A DNA stretch of 64,000 bases from Thalassoroseus pseudoceratinae (lineage in GTDB: Bacteria; Planctomycetota; Planctomycetia; Planctomycetales; Planctomycetaceae). This document shows positions 44,563 to 54,528 of this stretch, piece by piece; within the stretch, counting starts at the first letter, position 1, and every line of letters begins with the position of its first letter. Location of the stretch: NCBI RefSeq assembly GCF_011634775.1, contig NZ_JAALXT010000001.1, positions 62,001 through 126,000 on the forward strand. The letters run 5' to 3'. The notes below the pieces were generated by a model. That model ran no database searches, was not told where the DNA came from, and was given only the letters and a program-made list of their open reading frames with translations. Both the position numbers and the translations under genes were made by a program.

Positions 44563-47112
44563 CTACTCTTTCGTGATCGCTTCATCGAGATTGAAGATCA
44601 CATTCATCACGCCGGTGTACGCCGAGAGTTCCATTGGTTCAAATTGCCCGCTAAGCGGGAACTCACCGATGGCGATCAATTCATTGGCAGCGACGGGATC
44701 GGACTGGTATTGGTTCCGAGTCGTGACGAGAATCTCCATCAATGTTTTCAACTCGGCGTCTGTCGGCCAACGGGAAGTGACGCGTCGAAACGCGATGCGG
44801 AGCCGATCGGAAGGCTGAGATTGTTCTGCCATGATTCGCTCTGCGAAAACCCGTGCAGCTTCGACAAACGCGGTCTCGTTGAGCAAGGTCAATGCGTGCA
44901 GCGGAGTGTTTGTTCGGCTTGGTCGCACACTACAAACTTGGCGGGCGGGTGTGTCGAACAACATCGTCGGACCAACGCTGCGTCGCCAAAATGTGTAGAG
45001 ACTCCGACGGTACAGCTTCGGGCCGTGATCCTGCCGATACGTGATTTTCCCAAGTGTCATCTCTTGCCAAACTCCGGCCGGCTGATAGGGATAAACCGGC
45101 GGGCCCCCGATCTGTTCGACCAACAATCCGCTAACGGCGAGAGCTTGATCCCGGATGACTTGGGCAGTCCGGCGAAACCGCGGACCACGGGCAAGTAGGC
45201 GGTTGTACGGGTCGTGTTCGAGATGTAACGGTGAAACTTCTGACGACTGCTGATAGGTCGCTGACATCACAATTAGTCGATGCAAACGTTTCAAGCTCCA
45301 ACCATTCTCCATGAATTGCCATGCGAGCCAATCCAGCAACTTCGGATGCGTTGGCCGTTCCCCCTGCGTGCCGAAGTCCTCGGTGGTGGTCACCAAGCCT
45401 TGGCCGAAGAACCGTTGCCATTCTCTGTTGACCGCAACCCGCGCCGTCAATGGATGGTCTTTCCGCACCAACCAGCGAGCCAACGTTAACCGATTCGCGG
45501 GTGAGTTCTCGGCAAGCGGTGGCAAAATTGCCGGGGTGCTGGGCGACAATTCCACGCTGGTATCAGGTTTGTCCCATTGGCCACGGATAAGGCGATACGT
45601 TTTCCGCGGTTCCTTTCGGTCCCGCATCACCATGGTTTCCAAATAGGATTTCCGATGCCGATCCAAAGCAGCCCGGCGTTGGTTCAATTTCTGTTGGGCT
45701 TTTTGAACCGCCGGGTTCGTCTTCTGAAAATGCTCGCGTAACGCCCCTCGTTGATCGCGAGTTCGTTTCGCTTCGGGAACTTGCAGAGACTTCATCACAG
45801 CTTCCGGAAGACCAGCAATCGCGGGCCATTTCTGCCCGACTGGAACCCCCGCCTGTTGCTCGACGGAACGAGCCCAGGCTGCAACGTTTTCCTCGGAAGT
45901 CGCGACGCGGACGGCTTGTTCATCGAGCGTGATTTGCTTTAGCAATTCGCGTTCACGTCGGATTTGGCTGGAATTCGGCAAGTCGATCACAGGATTCGCG
46001 TTTCCGCCGCGATCGACATTGCCACGTTCGTCGATGCTATTGAAATGGGCGTAAAACTGATAAAACTCGTTTTGCGTGAGCGGATCGTATTTGTGATCGT
46101 GACAGCGTGCACACCCCAACGTCAGGCCCAACCATACGGTGGCAGTGGTCTCGACACGATCGACAACATATTCCACCCGGGACTCTTCCGCGATCCGTCC
46201 GCCTTCCCCGTTGAGCATGTGATTACGGTTGAAGCCCGTCGCGACTTGCTGATCCCTTGTCGCGTTGGGAAGGAGATCGCCAGCGAGCATCTCGATCGTA
46301 AATTGGTCATATGGCATATTCGCATTGATCGCCGACACCAACCAATCACGCCAAGGCCAGGAAGTCCGTGTCTTCTCCTGTTGGTAGCCGTTGGAGTCGG
46401 AATACCGAGCCGCATCGAGCCACGCCGTCGCCATCCGCTCGCCGTACCGTGGCGAAGCTAACAACCGATCCACGACTTTCTCGTAGGCATTCGGCGAATC
46501 ATCTGCCAGGAATGCGTCGACTTCGCTCGTTGTCGGTGGCAGACCGGTCAAATCCAGCGTCAAACGGCGGATCAACGTTTCTCGGGAAGCCGTTGGACTC
46601 GGTGAAAGAGGCGAAGTCGCCAACTTGCTTTGGATGAAGCGATCAATCGGGTTTTCGATACGAACTTCTTCGGAAACCATTGGGATCGACGGCTCCTGGA
46701 CCGACTGAAAAGCCCAATGACCAGACCATTCTGCCCCCTCGGCAATCCATGTCCGGATCAGTTGCCTCTCGCGATCACTCAACTGTCGAACCGCTTCGGG
46801 CGGTGGCATCTGTTCGTAGTCGTGCTTCGAAGTGATTCTTCGGAGCAGCTCACTCTTGTCAGGAGCCCCCCGAACAACGATTCGCGGATCCCGCTCAGCG
46901 AACACATCGGCTGAAAGATCCAACCGCAGATCGGCCTCACGTTGCTCAGCATCGGGACCGTGACAGGTGAAACAAGCATCGGAGAGAATCGGGCGGATAT
47001 CCCGGTCAAACTCGACCCGATCCGCTGCCGAAACGGCGGACGTCGAAAATTGCGTAATCGATTCGACAACGAAGATCGTCCAAAACGCAATACTTCGTAG
47101 CCGCACTTTCAT
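44563..47112 (-). CDS. PSCyt1/DUF1549/DUF1553 cytochrome-type protein
   Basis: An 849-aa exported protein. Signal peptide MKVRLRSIAFWTIFVVESIT. The N-terminal planctomycete cytochrome c domain has ACFTCHGPDAEQREADLRLD (CxxCH). DUF1549 follows (PIDRFIQSKLATSPLSPSPT; WLDAARYSDSNGYQQEKTRT) with a second CxxCH in GCARCHDHKYDPLTQNEFYQ. DUF1553 fills the C-terminal part (NRLTLARWLVRKDHPLTARV; NREWQRFFGQGLVTTTEDFG). The start at 47112 begins the signal peptide; the frame is open to 47256 but that stretch is not signal-like. It heads an operon with DUF1501 and proB. Redox activity on a periplasmic substrate is inferred from the haem motifs. Confidence 0.94.
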   Translation of the reverse strand: MKVRLRSIAFWTIFVVESITQFSTSAVSAADRVEFDRDIRPILSDACFTCHGPDAEQREADLRLDLSADVFAERDPRIVVRGAPDKSELLRRITSKHDYEQMPPPEAVRQLSDRERQLIRTWIAEGAEWSGHWAFQSVQEPSIPMVSEEVRIENPIDRFIQSKLATSPLSPSPTASRETLIRRLTLDLTGLPPTTSEVDAFLADDSPNAYEKVVDRLLASPRYGERMATAWLDAARYSDSNGYQQEKTRTSWPWRDWLVSAINANMPYDQFTIEMLAGDLLPNATRDQQVATGFNRNHMLNGEGGRIAEESRVEYVVDRVETTATVWLGLTLGCARCHDHKYDPLTQNEFYQFYAHFNSIDERGNVDRGGNANPVIDLPNSSQIRRERELLKQITLDEQAVRVATSEENVAAWARSVEQQAGVPVGQKWPAIAGLPEAVMKSLQVPEAKRTRDQRGALREHFQKTNPAVQKAQQKLNQRRAALDRHRKSYLETMVMRDRKEPRKTYRLIRGQWDKPDTSVELSPSTPAILPPLAENSPANRLTLARWLVRKDHPLTARVAVNREWQRFFGQGLVTTTEDFGTQGERPTHPKLLDWLAWQFMENGWSLKRLHRLIVMSATYQQSSEVSPLHLEHDPYNRLLARGPRFRRTAQVIRDQALAVSGLLVEQIGGPPVYPYQPAGVWQEMTLGKITYRQDHGPKLYRRSLYTFWRRSVGPTMLFDTPARQVCSVRPSRTNTPLHALTLLNETAFVEAARVFAERIMAEQSQPSDRLRIAFRRVTSRWPTDAELKTLMEILVTTRNQYQSDPVAANELIAIGEFPLSGQFEPMELSAYTGVMNVIFNLDEAITKE

Positions 47113-47457
47113 TTTGGTTTCCCACATCGGTTGGCGTCGCGGAAAGTCATCGAAATGAATTTTCAAAATTATATCCATCGCCACTGGCAATTTCGAAGGA
47201 CTGGTGAAAAATGTACGGATACGAACGACGAGTTTCGACCACATGTATTCCTTCATCCCAATACGACAAGTACACCTTTCAAATTAGCCGGTTGACCAAT
47301 GTATCCGGTCAGAATATGGTAGGTATGATCCGCCTATGAAAGCCGGAGATGCCACCCTGCGCATTGGGAAACTGTAAATACGTACCGATGACCCTCGATT
47401 GGCTCACATCGTGTCGATACCGAATTGTCGCATCTTCATCTCTTGGCATCATCGAAC
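47113..47457. other. Divergent intergenic region
   Basis: A 345-bp region between the DUF1549/1553 operon and the CheB/CheR-kinase gene. It is AT-richer than the genes and contains no supported ORF. A candidate promoter for the kinase is listed separately; none is clear for the minus-strand operon. Confidence 0.5.
47292..47320 (+). promoter_or_regulatory. Candidate sigma-70 type promoter of the CheB/CheR-kinase gene
   Basis: TTGACC (47292-47297) and TATGGT (47315-47320) are 17 bases apart, about 140 bp before the kinase start. The -35 box matches five of six consensus bases, the -10 box four. Confidence is modest. Confidence 0.35.
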
Positions 47458-50400
47458 ATGAGCCTACTTGAACACTCACCTTCGGACAAACGGAGTAACC
47501 CAACAACTCCTCACCGAATTGTTGGAATCGGCGCGTCCGCCGGCGGTCTTCAATCACTGGGACGCTTTCTGAATTATGCATCAGCCAATACCGGGCTGTC
47601 CTACGTGATCATGCAGCACTTGTCGCCCAACCACAAGAGCTACATGGACGAGTTGCTCGCGAGGAATACGTCGCTACCAATTCGCACACCCCAGAATGGC
47701 GACCCGTTGGAAGTCGACACGATTTACCTCGCGTCGCCGGGCACCAAGTTAACTGTCGAGCAAGGTCGTTTTCGTGTCGAACCGATTCATCGTCGGAACG
47801 AACCGCCCCATGCGATCGACCATCTCTTTGAATCGCTGGCGAAAGCTTACGGGCCGCAGGCGGTTGGTGTCGTACTCTCGGGAACTGGATCCGATGGTGC
47901 TCGAGGCGTTCGCGCCATCCGTGCGGCTGGAGGGCAGGTTTTCGCCGAGTCCGTTGAATCCGCTCAGTTTTCTGGTATGCCCGAGGCTGCCGTCGACACA
48001 GGTTGCATTGAGAGCGTTCACAGTGCCGAAGACCTCATCGAAGCGATCGTGGGGCAAGAAGTGTCAAACGCAAGCATGCGTAACTCCTCCATAATGAAAC
48101 CGGGACACGGTCCGGTTGTGCAACGTGAGGGGGTCGAGCGAATCTTCGAGCTACTGCAGCAAGACCACAACATCGACTTTAATAATTACAAGCCTGGCAC
48201 GGTGTTGCGGAGGATCGAAAGACGCATCTCGATGAGGAACTTCGCCACCCTCGATGAGTATGTCGCGAATTTGGAGAATGACGCGGAAGAACGAAATGCG
48301 CTCTATCGGGACTTGTTGATTGGCGTCACCCAGTTTTTTCGTGACCGAAACGCGTTTGAACAACTCGCCCAGTATGTCTTGCCACGAATCTTCGAAAATG
48401 CGGCTTCCAACGAGCCGATTCGTGTTTGGGTGGCGGGTTGCGCGTCGGGTGAAGAAGCGTACTCCGTCGCAATTTTGTTGTCGGAACTCACTGAGGCTCA
48501 CCGTCGACGCGGCGGATTTGTTGTGCTTGCAACGGATGCTCATGAAGATAGCGTCGCCCGGGCCAGTCGCGGCCTGTACTCCGAGGCGGCCCTTGATGGT
48601 GTCTCCGAAGAACGGCGAAAACGGTATTTTACGAAAACTGTCGAAGGCTATCGCGTCTCAGAAGAACTTCGGCAGAACGTCGTATTCACTCGTCACGATT
48701 TGCTCAAGAACGCCCCGTTCACAAAACTTGATCTCATCACTTGTCGCAATTTGCTGATCTATCTCGACACGAACGCACAACGTCGTGTTTTATCGTTCTT
48801 CCATTTTGGCCTGAAACACAAAGGCTATCTTTGGCTCGGTCCCAGTGAAACACTTGCGGACCTCGAGCAAGAATTCAGCACCGTCAACGGTCGTTGGCGA
48901 ATGTTCCAAAAACGTCGAAACGTCCAAATCCCCGTGGACTTTCGATTCACACGGGAACTCCGCCAGCCGACCCAAATCGTCGCGCACGCAGACAACTCTC
49001 GGCAACGTGAACGCACGCAGTCGGCGTTGTTCAACCAGTTGCTCACGGACCATATGCCACCGAGCCTGCTCATCGACGAATCTCTCAAGGTGCTGCATTT
49101 GTTCGGCGATGTCGAATCATACATGCGGATCCGGAAAGGCAATTTTTCATCGAATGTGGACGACTTGATTTGCGACCAACTCCGAATTCCGGTCGCCGCT
49201 GCCGTGCAACGTGCGATCCGCGAAGAGTCAACGGTGCAATACCAGGACATTCCCTACGACAACGAGACCTTTCTGACGTTAAGAGTCGTCCCGCTCGAAC
49301 AAAACCATAATGACCAAAAATGTTACCTTATCAAGTTTGAAGCAACAGCGGATACGCGGCCGGACGCCGAACGGAGCGTAAACTACAACCTCGATAATAT
49401 TTCTGACGAACGCATCGAAACACTCCAACACAATCTTCGCGAGAGTCAAGAAAATCTCCAAGCCAGTAATGAGGAACTTGAAGCCAGCAATGAGGAATTG
49501 CAGGCTTCGAACGAAGAACTCCACGCTTCGAATGAGGAGTTGCAAAGCACTAACGAAGAACTGCAGTCGGTCAACGAAGAGCTCCACACAGTCAATGCGG
49601 AATATCAGAATCGCATTGATGAATTGACCGTGCTGACGAACGACATGGACCATTTGCTCGAGAGCACCGGAGTCGCAATGCTATTGCTCGATTCCGATCT
49701 GCGGATTCGCAAATGGACCCCGCTGATCGGCAAGATGCTCGGAACCGAACCCGATGGTATGCATATTTCCATCGAGCAGTTTTCGAGAGATATCGCAGTT
49801 CCCCGACTCGTTGAAGATGCGAAAACTGTTTTCAACGGCGGCGAAGTCGGCGAGTACGAATTTGCGAACGAGAATAATCAAACTATTCTGCTGCGAACGC
49901 TCCCGTATCAAATGGACGGCCGGATTGATGGCGTCATCATTACTCTATATGACGTGTCGGTACTCTCCCAAATTCAGCACGAACTGCGAGATGCACTTGC
50001 TCGACGAGATCAATTTATTGCGATGGTCTCGCATGAACTGCGAAACCCTCTTGGAGCACTTGTCAATGCATTGGAATTGGCAGAACGCGCGTTTGATCCC
50101 TCGGAGCCAAGTAACCGGCCGCTCAAAATCATTTCGCGTCAAGTTCAGCAGATGAGCCGTCTTTTGGACGACCTACTTGATGTCTCCCGGATTACTAGTC
50201 AGAAACTTGTTCTTGATTCACAGATATTTGATTTAGCCGAGAAAACTAGGGATTGGGCCGAGGCGGCGACCCATCTGTTGAAAGACGTGGAATTCCGCAC
50301 TGAGATTCCTGAGAGCCCCCAAATTGTCAATGGCGATCCGATGCGGCTCCAGCAAGTGGTCATGAATCTGCTGACCAACGCGAACCGGTTCACCCCGAAA

Positions 50401-51126
50401 GGAGGGCAAGTCAAACTCCGACTGACGTCTGAAGACGATCATGCTGTCATCCAAGTTCAAGACAATGGAATCGGAATTGAACCGCAAGACCGTAATCGAA
50501 TCTTCGATTTGTTCGTCCAAGCAGGACGGGTCAAAGAGAGTGCGGGTGGGGGACTGGGAATTGGTCTTTTACTTGTCAAATCCGTTGTGAATTTGCATGG
50601 CGGAACGGTCAATGTACATAGTGAAGGATTGGGGCACGGGAGCACGTTTGAAGTCCGCATCCCGCTATGCCAAGAAACACATGTGACGGAGACGCCGACA
50701 GACGACGACGAATGGGACAAAGTGGTTCCCTGTCGAATCGCATTGGTGGACGATCTTCCCGACAATCGAGAAATGCTCGCCGATCTCCTTCGCCTGGACG
50801 GTCATGAAGTGTTTATTGCCGGCGATGGTGAAGAGGGACTTAGTCTGATTGCAGAGAAAAAACCAGACTTGGCGATCATCGATATCGGTCTGCCAGTCAT
50901 CTCTGGCTATGAGGTTGCACGTCGGTTGCGATCCAACATGGAGTTTGAGTCTCTATTTCTGATCGCTCTGACCGGATATGGGCAACCCGATGACCAGCAA
51001 CGAGCCTTTGAGGCCGGGTTCGATCAGCACATTCTGAAGCCACTGAACATCAACAAACTCCGGCAAACTCTTGTCATGACACAGACCCGACGATACCGAG
51101 ATTCTTCGAGCGGACAAAACGACTAA
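47458..51126 (+). CDS. CheB-CheR-PAS-histidine kinase-receiver fusion protein
   Basis: A 1222-aa cytoplasmic signalling protein. Order: CheB methylesterase (~20-200; IGASAGG with S27, [19 protein letters not shown]), CheR methyltransferase (~235-490; [47 protein letters not shown]), a long coiled coil of SNEELQ/E heptads, a PAS domain ([20 protein letters not shown]), HisKA with H859 ([11 protein letters not shown]), HATPase ([42 protein letters not shown]) and a receiver with D1142 (LAIIDIGLP) and LIALTGYGQ. It can both modify Glu residues and relay phosphate. The ATG at 47458 is preferred to TTG at 47425. No chemotaxis cluster is nearby. Confidence 0.95.
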   Translation: MSLLEHSPSDKRSNPTTPHRIVGIGASAGGLQSLGRFLNYASANTGLSYVIMQHLSPNHKSYMDELLARNTSLPIRTPQNGDPLEVDTIYLASPGTKLTVEQGRFRVEPIHRRNEPPHAIDHLFESLAKAYGPQAVGVVLSGTGSDGARGVRAIRAAGGQVFAESVESAQFSGMPEAAVDTGCIESVHSAEDLIEAIVGQEVSNASMRNSSIMKPGHGPVVQREGVERIFELLQQDHNIDFNNYKPGTVLRRIERRISMRNFATLDEYVANLENDAEERNALYRDLLIGVTQFFRDRNAFEQLAQYVLPRIFENAASNEPIRVWVAGCASGEEAYSVAILLSELTEAHRRRGGFVVLATDAHEDSVARASRGLYSEAALDGVSEERRKRYFTKTVEGYRVSEELRQNVVFTRHDLLKNAPFTKLDLITCRNLLIYLDTNAQRRVLSFFHFGLKHKGYLWLGPSETLADLEQEFSTVNGRWRMFQKRRNVQIPVDFRFTRELRQPTQIVAHADNSRQRERTQSALFNQLLTDHMPPSLLIDESLKVLHLFGDVESYMRIRKGNFSSNVDDLICDQLRIPVAAAVQRAIREESTVQYQDIPYDNETFLTLRVVPLEQNHNDQKCYLIKFEATADTRPDAERSVNYNLDNISDERIETLQHNLRESQENLQASNEELEASNEELQASNEELHASNEELQSTNEELQSVNEELHTVNAEYQNRIDELTVLTNDMDHLLESTGVAMLLLDSDLRIRKWTPLIGKMLGTEPDGMHISIEQFSRDIAVPRLVEDAKTVFNGGEVGEYEFANENNQTILLRTLPYQMDGRIDGVIITLYDVSVLSQIQHELRDALARRDQFIAMVSHELRNPLGALVNALELAERAFDPSEPSNRPLKIISRQVQQMSRLLDDLLDVSRITSQKLVLDSQIFDLAEKTRDWAEAATHLLKDVEFRTEIPESPQIVNGDPMRLQQVVMNLLTNANRFTPKGGQVKLRLTSEDDHAVIQVQDNGIGIEPQDRNRIFDLFVQAGRVKESAGGGLGIGLLLVKSVVNLHGGTVNVHSEGLGHGSTFEVRIPLCQETHVTETPTDDDEWDKVVPCRIALVDDLPDNREMLADLLRLDGHEVFIAGDGEEGLSLIAEKKPDLAIIDIGLPVISGYEVARRLRSNMEFESLFLIALTGYGQPDDQQRAFEAGFDQHILKPLNINKLRQTLVMTQTRRYRDSSSGQND
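49453..49605 (+). repeat. Tandem 21-bp repeats encoding a SNEEL coiled coil
   Basis: Within the fusion kinase gene, about seven degenerate 21-base units encode the heptads [42 protein letters not shown]. They form the coiled-coil linker between CheR and PAS, which is usual for this protein class. It is a protein-level repeat and not a mobile or CRISPR repeat. Confidence 0.85.
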
Positions 51127-51271
51127 GAACATCAAGTCCACAACTCTTAGTCCAAAGCCTCGGCTAAACAACTTTTAACGTTTATAAAGTAGTCCGGTGC
51201 TCTGATCCGCCTTATAATTGCTGCCGATCTGCATCCCTTCAATCAAGACCAGGATTCGAATCCTCCGGACG

Positions 51272-52429
51272 CTAGCCATTGAGAAATCGGGCGATTGGTT
51301 TGAGTTTCACGAAGTGGTCACACGTGATTTTGAGGATTCCTAATAGCGGCACGGAGATCAGTGCCCCTCCGATTCCCCAGACCCATCCCCAGATAACAAT
51401 CCCTAGAAACACGATCGCTGGATTCAACTCCATACGTCTTCCTAGCAGCATGGGTGTGATGACATTGCCTTCAAGGGAGTTGATAGAGATATAGATTATC
51501 GGTGCTAGTACCGCCATGCCGGTCGAATTCAGTGTGACGACTGCGATCAGGAACGTGATGCCGGCTCCGGCAAAGCAACCGACGAAGGGCACAAAGTTCA
51601 AGGTCCCTGCCATGATACCGATCAGCACAGTGTCAGGAAGTCCAAGGAGTGCCATCGCGATCCCGATAACAATGCCGAGGACGAGATTGATGGTAGTCAC
51701 GGTGATCAGATAACTGGAGATGCCTTGCTCGACATCACGGACCAATTCGACAACGCCTCGCTTGTCATGCACATTCGGCATCAACTCAACGATTGTATTC
51801 AATGTCCGGTGACTCATCGCCAGCATCATAAATAGCATCACAATTGTGATCGCTGCTCCAGCCACAATGTTAGCCGTGGTGTTGACAATCGCGTTTGAGA
51901 CGCCAGGTTGTTCAAGCACCACCTTTTCGACATCCTCTTTCTCCGATGCAATCGCAGCGGCCTTATCAGTCGCCTCATTCATTTGGCTGATCGGCTTGAT
52001 CAAAAAGCTGAGACGTTCACGGGCTTTTTGGAGTGTCTCTGGAGCTTGTTCGACCCAATCTGAGGCGGGTCCAAACAGTGCAGCGGCGACCAAGCCGATA
52101 CAAAGAGAAGCGGATAAAACAACGATTGTGGCAGAGACAATTTCCGGTAGATGGAGACGAGTTAGAAAACGAACGATTGGCGAAAATAGAAAGAACAGCA
52201 CGAACGCAAGCGTAACAGGGAACAGCACCGCTTTGGCAAAATAAAGAGTATGCAGAATCGCCAGACCGGTCAGAATCACTAAGCTTAGCTGACCCGGTTT
52301 CCACTCCCAGCCTTTCTCCGGGTGAGGCTCGGCCCCACCGATCAGAGTCTTGTCCTGCTCGCCTGTTTGAGACTCGTCCTTAGACGATTCAACATCATGG
52401 TCCTTAATCGTCGGTGTTGTGGAATTCAT
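51272..52429 (-). CDS. AI-2E family transporter (PerM/YdiK-like)
   Basis: A 385-aa membrane protein with about eight TM helices. It begins with a soluble acidic tail (ESSKDESQTGEQDKT) and then two TMs (LSLVILTGLAILHTLYFAKA; VTLAFVLFFLFSPIVRFLTR). The conserved C-terminal half has VLGIVIGIAMALLGLPDTVL, LNFVPFVGCFAGAGITFLIA, LEGNVITPMLLGRRMELNP and FLGIVIWGWVWGIGGALISV, the last two being family signatures. Members export autoinducer-2, act as Na+/H+ antiporters or do something else; the label is not proof of quorum sensing. It lies 291 bp downstream of the small-protein cluster on the same strand. Confidence 0.9.
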   Translation of the reverse strand: MNSTTPTIKDHDVESSKDESQTGEQDKTLIGGAEPHPEKGWEWKPGQLSLVILTGLAILHTLYFAKAVLFPVTLAFVLFFLFSPIVRFLTRLHLPEIVSATIVVLSASLCIGLVAAALFGPASDWVEQAPETLQKARERLSFLIKPISQMNEATDKAAAIASEKEDVEKVVLEQPGVSNAIVNTTANIVAGAAITIVMLFMMLAMSHRTLNTIVELMPNVHDKRGVVELVRDVEQGISSYLITVTTINLVLGIVIGIAMALLGLPDTVLIGIMAGTLNFVPFVGCFAGAGITFLIAVVTLNSTGMAVLAPIIYISINSLEGNVITPMLLGRRMELNPAIVFLGIVIWGWVWGIGGALISVPLLGILKITCDHFVKLKPIARFLNG

Positions 52430-52593
52430 CTGGGAGGTGACTCATACGAGAATTAGATCGGAGACCGGACGAGACCAACTCGAGTGAAGGTCTATTTCTT
52501 TGTGTGACACCGAGTACAGTTATATGCACAGTCGACACTAGGGGCTCGATTAGCAATCGTTGAGTTTACTGATCGACTCTGCATACGACATTA

Positions 52594-52630
52594 GGACTGG
52601 CGTCCCCAAATCAAAGAGAGACACCAGTCC
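52594..52630 (-). terminator. Hairpin after the small membrane-protein cluster
   Basis: GGACTGGCGTC pairs with GACACCAGTCC (one mismatch) around a 15-base loop, 91 bp after the last cluster gene. It has no strong T-run. Within the 52430-52720 intergenic region I see no gene. Confidence 0.4.
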
Positions 52631-52720
52631 CATGGTTGCCGACTACCTTCACAGCGGGTCGGCGTTACTGAGCAGTTGTTGCTGGAACGCTTTCAGGCCG
52701 TTAACGTCATTTAGATTCGC

Positions 52721-52909
52721 TTACCACGGTTTTAGCTTCCAGCCAACAATGAAACCAACGCCAAAGCACCACAGTGCAGCCGTTCCCGGGTTTTGTCTTG
52801 CGTAAGTTTTCACGTAGGCAAGAACGTCATCGGTGGGGTTAAGTGACTCGCCTGGTCTTGGCAGGTCCGAGGATTGCGTTCGCTCTGTTGCAGTGGCATG
52901 ACTTACCAT
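52721..52909 (-). CDS. Small membrane protein with YqjD/ElaB-like C-terminal anchor
   Basis: A 62-aa protein: a Ser/Thr/Gln-rich N-terminus, an amphipathic stretch (LNPTDDVLAYVKTYARQNPG) and one C-terminal TM (TAALWCFGVGFIVGWKLKPW). The QNPGTAALWCFGVGFIVGW arrangement is the ending of YqjD/ElaB/DUF883-type ribosome-associated inner-membrane proteins. AGGA is placed about eight bases before the ATG at 52909, which is preferred to 52945. It is the last of six small genes running leftward from 54966. Confidence 0.75.
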   Translation of the reverse strand: MVSHATATERTQSSDLPRPGESLNPTDDVLAYVKTYARQNPGTAALWCFGVGFIVGWKLKPW

Positions 52910-52999
52910 GGAAAATTCCTTTTTGTCGGTGGATAGAGATATCAAATCAATAAATTGTAGCGATCTTGAAAGATTGGCTACTCACCAGCCTCGCAGTGA

Positions 53000-53377
53000 T
53001 TAACTGCGATCCGCCAGAGTGCGTTTGAACCAATTGACATTTTGCTTGAATTCTTCACGCGAGCGATTGAAGTACTGCCATACTTGAGTCAGGCTTCGCC
53101 ATGCGCCGTAGAAGACGATCGCTGCGACAATCAAGCCCGCCGTAGCAACAATTAGCGAGGCGCCAGCAAGTGACAGTTCAGTCACCGCAGCCAGCCACCA
53201 AGAAATCCCGAATACTGCCAACGGAAAACAGCCGATAATAAACCCGAGACCGACAACAGACAGCACAAGAGGCCAGACAAGTTGCCGCGTCGCGTCACGG
53301 CTATCAACCCGAAGCAATTCTGCTTGGAGTTCTGCCAGCGTGATAAAGTCGACGCCAAATCGGCTAACTTGATTCAT
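53000..53377 (-). CDS. Holin-like (phage holin superfamily III type) membrane protein
   Basis: A protein of about 125 aa. The N-terminal amphipathic helix (DFITLAELQAELLRVDSRDA) is followed by two TM helices (VLSVVGLGFIIGCFPLAVFG and ASLIVATAGLIVAAIVFYGA) and a charged C-terminal helix, the pattern of the 'putative actinobacterial holin-X' family (PF07332). Despite the name these are mostly stress or envelope proteins outside phages. The ATG at 53377 is chosen because longer starts (53509 or GTG 53521) would overlap the preceding small gene by about 95 bp; this is uncertain. Confidence 0.75.
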   Translation of the reverse strand: MNQVSRFGVDFITLAELQAELLRVDSRDATRQLVWPLVLSVVGLGFIIGCFPLAVFGISWWLAAVTELSLAGASLIVATAGLIVAAIVFYGAWRSLTQVWQYFNRSREEFKQNVNWFKRTLADRS

Positions 53378-53415
53378 TACGTTTGACGGTGACGCGTCTG
53401 GACGGCGGGTTTTCC

Positions 53416-53622
53416 CTACCGTTTCACCCAATAGCCGGCCAGCAGCCCCGTAATTAAAGCGATTCCCAGAGCGGCTCTCGGATTCTGTATAATTTTCTGA
53501 CGGGTGCATTGCTCTAACCACTCTAACGTGTTACCTGACTGTGAACTCTTATAGTCTTTCTGCGGAGCACTAGCTGCTGCCTTGCGAGACGGTTCAACCA
53601 ACTCCAACCAACGATGTCGCAT
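53416..53622 (-). CDS. Small membrane protein with C-terminal TM helix
   Basis: A 68-aa protein: a basic N-terminus (MRHRWLELVEPSRKAAASAP), a linker, an amphipathic segment (TLEWLEQCTRQKIIQNPRAA) and a C-terminal TM (LGIALITGLLAGYWVKR). The NPRAALGIALITGLLAGY ending matches the DUF883/YqjD anchor. AAAGGA about ten bases before the ATG at 53622 supports the start. It lies between two similar proteins, 37 bp from the one upstream. Confidence 0.65.
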   Translation of the reverse strand: MRHRWLELVEPSRKAAASAPQKDYKSSQSGNTLEWLEQCTRQKIIQNPRAALGIALITGLLAGYWVKR

Positions 53623-53658
53623 GTTCTATTATTCCTTTGCCGAATGATGTCGTGTGGA

Positions 53659-54129
53659 CTACGAACCCTCTCTTGGAGAGTGAGGATTCACGTGAGCCCC
53701 CGCCTTGGCCGATTGATCGCCCGACTTAGAGGTGTCCATGGCAGCTGCCAATTGATGACCGACCTGGGCCATCGCTGTCTTTAGTACAAGGCCACCCACG
53801 AAGCTGAAGGCTGTCCCAAGCAAGCCGGTCCTCGCTTGTTTCTCTGGCTTGCGATCCACAACGAGGTGGTTCTTGCGGGCCAGCTTTTCAAGCGTTTCCG
53901 GGTCCGGCCGTTCGATAACGAGCTTCCGAGGAACCACCAAATAGCCAATGACTGCCGCAGCACCCAGACTAGCCCATGGATAATTCTTGATATAGTAGTG
54001 CCAATCAGCGAGCGTGTGAGCGCTCTCACGAATGTCATCGACTTCATCATCCAACTCATGGCGAACATACGCCATAGATTGGCGAATCTGTGACGCGCGA
54101 TCGAGTTCACTCACTGCTACGGCCTCCAT
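53659..54129 (-). CDS. YqjD/DUF883-related membrane protein
   Basis: A 156-aa protein. The N-terminal helix (LDRASQIRQSMAYVRHELDD and EVDDIRESAHTLADW) is followed by a TM (YPWASLGAAAVIGYLVVPRK), a charged segment, and a second hydrophobic helix (LLGTAFSFVGGLVLKTAMAQ). The C-terminus is hydrophilic (SGDQSAKAGAHVNPHSPREG). The first half is like the YqjD/ElaB anchor module, but the second hydrophobic helix is an addition. It probably sits in the inner membrane and is co-transcribed with its neighbours (58-bp gap upstream, 36-bp downstream). Confidence 0.7.
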   Translation of the reverse strand: MEAVAVSELDRASQIRQSMAYVRHELDDEVDDIRESAHTLADWHYYIKNYPWASLGAAAVIGYLVVPRKLVIERPDPETLEKLARKNHLVVDRKPEKQARTGLLGTAFSFVGGLVLKTAMAQVGHQLAAAMDTSKSGDQSAKAGAHVNPHSPREGS

Positions 54130-54187
54130 CGAGGAATATCATAGACCAAGTCGCTACGAAGTAGTGACACCGAGGTCGAGTTATTGA

Positions 54188-54472
54188 CTATCGCCACGAA
54201 TCCGGAATGGCATCGGCAAGGGCGTCCGACACTCGGCGATTGATTTTGTCGAGGTAAGATCGATCGGTCCGCGATTTCATACCACCACCGATCGCCCCAC
54301 CGACCAACAATCCGGCTCCAAGTCCAACTCCAAGCCCCACCATTAACGAGGTCATGGGGTGTTGGCGACAAAGTTCGGTTAGTTGCTCGATTGAGGATTG
54401 CTGCTGAGAAGTCGCAGGGGCTTCCGTTTGGCTAGTCCGATCAGCAGCTGGTGCTTCAGTCCCGTTATGCAT
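54188..54472 (-). CDS. Glycine-zipper membrane protein
   Basis: A 94-aa protein with a Thr/Gln/Ala-rich N-terminus, an amphipathic helix (SSIEQLTELCRQHPMTSLMV) and a TM full of Gly at i, i+4 positions (GLGVGLGAGLLVGGAIGGGM), a glycine zipper that favours helix packing in the membrane. The C-terminal tail is basic then acidic (DKINRRVSDALADAIPDSWR). The HPMTSLMVGLGVGLGAGLL ending resembles the YqjD anchor. It comes 56 bp after the CsbD gene. Confidence 0.72.
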   Translation of the reverse strand: MHNGTEAPAADRTSQTEAPATSQQQSSIEQLTELCRQHPMTSLMVGLGVGLGAGLLVGGAIGGGMKSRTDRSYLDKINRRVSDALADAIPDSWR

Positions 54473-54528
54473 TGCTATTCACTCCATGTAGGCGAACTTG
54501 TGTACTGAGAGTTGCGTCCGCGATTCGA

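Noticed and set aside
48195-48208. TGGCAC-GGTG-TTGC resembling a sigma-54 promoter
   Set aside because: GG and GC are nine and not ten bases apart, and the element is inside the CheR coding region.
49453-49605. Short tandem repeats that could suggest a CRISPR or satellite array
   Set aside because: They keep a 21-bp period in frame and encode SNEEL heptads of a coiled coil usual for CheB/CheR-kinase proteins; there are no spacers.
51272-52429. Quorum-sensing role for the AI-2E family transporter
   Set aside because: The family name covers proteins of varied function, and no luxS or other AI-2 genes are in the window.
53000-53377. Holin-like gene as evidence of a prophage
   Set aside because: No phage structural, integrase or lysis genes are near; the family is common in bacterial stress clusters.
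53378-53521. Longer start of the holin-like gene
   Set aside because: It would overlap the preceding 68-aa gene by about 95 bp in another frame; the shorter start begins at the family's amphipathic helix. This choice is not certain.
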